Shown in pieces: positions 63,427 to 64,000 of a stretch of DNA of 64,000 nucleotides (position 1 is its first letter; each line of letters begins with the position of its first letter). Made by a program: the position numbers and the translations under genes. The notes under the pieces are model-generated. The model was not told the DNA's origin. It made no database searches and saw nothing but the letters and a program-made list of their open reading frames with translations. Where the stretch lies: contig NZ_ATYW01000003.1 in NCBI RefSeq assembly GCF_000427885.1, forward strand, positions 368,159 to 432,158. Direction: 5' to 3'. The stretch is from Glycomyces tenuis DSM 44171. GTDB taxonomy: Bacteria; Actinomycetota; Actinomycetes; Mycobacteriales; Micromonosporaceae.

Positions 63427-64000
63427 GTGAGCCAAGACGAGATTCCGCTTATTGGCGGTAACACGAGCACTGTGGTCCGGTTGGGGGACACGGTCCGGCG
63501 CAACACCGGCCCGTGGACGCCATCGGTCCACGCCCTGCTGCGACACCTCGAGCAGGCGGGGTTCACCGGCGCGCCCAGGCCGCTCGGGATCGACGAGCAC
63601 GACCGCGAGGTCCTGTCGTTCGTCGAAGGCGAGCCGGGGAAGTACCCGCTGGCCCCGCACTGGACGACGGACGACACGTTGACCGCGGTGGCGAAGATGC
63701 TGCGGATGTTCCACGACGCCCAGTACGGCTTCCGGCCGGCGCCGGGCGCGACCTGGCGCTCGTTCGGGCCGCCGCCGCCGGACACCGAGGTCATCTGCCA
63801 CCACGACGCGGCGCCCCACAACGTCGTCTGGAGGCCCGACGGGACGCTGTCGCTCATCGACTTCGACCTGGCGAGCCCCGGCGCGCGGATCTACGACGTG
63901 GCTTACGCGGCGTGGACGTGGGTGCCGGTCTTCACCGACCGCGACTCGGTGACGCTCGGCTGGAAGAAGCCCGACCGGGCCAGGAGGCTGCGGCTGTTCG
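63427..64000 (+). CDS. APH-family phosphotransferase (cut by the window end)
   Basis: At least 191 residues, continuing past the window. From GTG at 63427 it reads MSQDEIPLIGGNTSTVVRLGDTVRR, the small N-lobe of the phosphotransferase-enzyme family with the usual ATP lysine position occupied by Arg, then FVEGEPGKYPL, the catalytic loop VICHHDAAPHNVVW (HxDxxxxN) and the metal-binding LIDFDLASPGARIYDVAYAAWTWVP. This is the aminoglycoside/homoserine/choline kinase-like fold; the substrate is unknown and resistance should not be assumed. Confidence 0.85.
   Translation, partial: MSQDEIPLIGGNTSTVVRLGDTVRRNTGPWTPSVHALLRHLEQAGFTGAPRPLGIDEHDREVLSFVEGEPGKYPLAPHWTTDDTLTAVAKMLRMFHDAQYGFRPAPGATWRSFGPPPPDTEVICHHDAAPHNVVWRPDGTLSLIDFDLASPGARIYDVAYAAWTWVPVFTDRDSVTLGWKKPDRARRLRLF

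Noticed and set aside
63427-64000. Aminoglycoside resistance gene
   Set aside because: Only the general APH fold motifs are present and the gene is truncated. The family includes many kinases of other substrates.

Overview
The window is a stretch of chromosome from a high-GC actinobacterium. Support comes from the gene order argS-lysA-hom-thrC-thrB-rho-rpmE-prfA-prmC-tsaC-atp operon, the order rsmD-coaD-SepIVA-like-DUF177-rpmF-rnc-mutM-smc-ftsY, frequent GTG/TTG starts, GTGA/ATGA gene overlaps and a Rho with a long Arg-rich N-terminal insert. A member of the Micromonosporales/Glycomycetaceae side is plausible, but this is inference; there is no rRNA or tRNA in the window to settle it.

Layout. 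0-4.7 kb: a membrane-anchored beta-propeller protein, a YjbR-like protein, a small repeat-containing membrane protein, a DUF305 protein and two tandem DUF3105 proteins. 4.9-11.2 kb: argS and the Lys/Thr genes lysA, hom, thrC, thrB. 11.9-18.0 kb: rho, rpmE, prfA, prmC, a threonylcarbamoyl-AMP synthase, a low-molecular-weight tyrosine phosphatase and a small membrane protein. 18.1-24.9 kb: F1Fo ATP synthase genes I, B, E, F, H, A, G, D. The operon ends at a very strong hairpin after atpD with no epsilon gene (atpC); a MarR-DoxX pair follows.

26-30.2 kb: a secreted acidic-tailed protein, an OmpR-type two-component system, and a convergent DUF4956-VTC (polyphosphate-polymerase-like) operon. Three direct hexamers with an exact 11-bp period (GTTAAG, GATAAG, then a third) occur in front of the secreted-protein/regulator pair and again in front of DUF4956-VTC, which suggests one small regulon. 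30.4-43.1 kb: a surface polysaccharide locus with two glycosyltransferases, two sulfotransferases, a methyltransferase, a flippase, an APH-like kinase, an O-antigen-ligase-like protein, a chain-length regulator fused to a degenerate BY-kinase domain, and a divergent GH26-like glycosidase. The predicted product is a sulfated exopolysaccharide.

43.1-64 kb: a 3-methyladenine glycosylase, a DUF3515 protein, an Lrp-like single domain, thiL, rpmB, a Pro-rich membrane protein, a DAK2 protein, recG, then rsmD to ftsY, ending in a truncated APH-family phosphotransferase.

The least explained signals are repeats. A ~50-bp sequence is inserted in the same reading frame in thrC and recG. Two nested foldback elements lie at 28.6 and 53.9 kb; the first provides the stop codons of both flanking genes. 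Five small stem-loops share a fixed 11-nt loop and have covarying stems. Two places show duplication of a gene's 3' end together with its stop codon.
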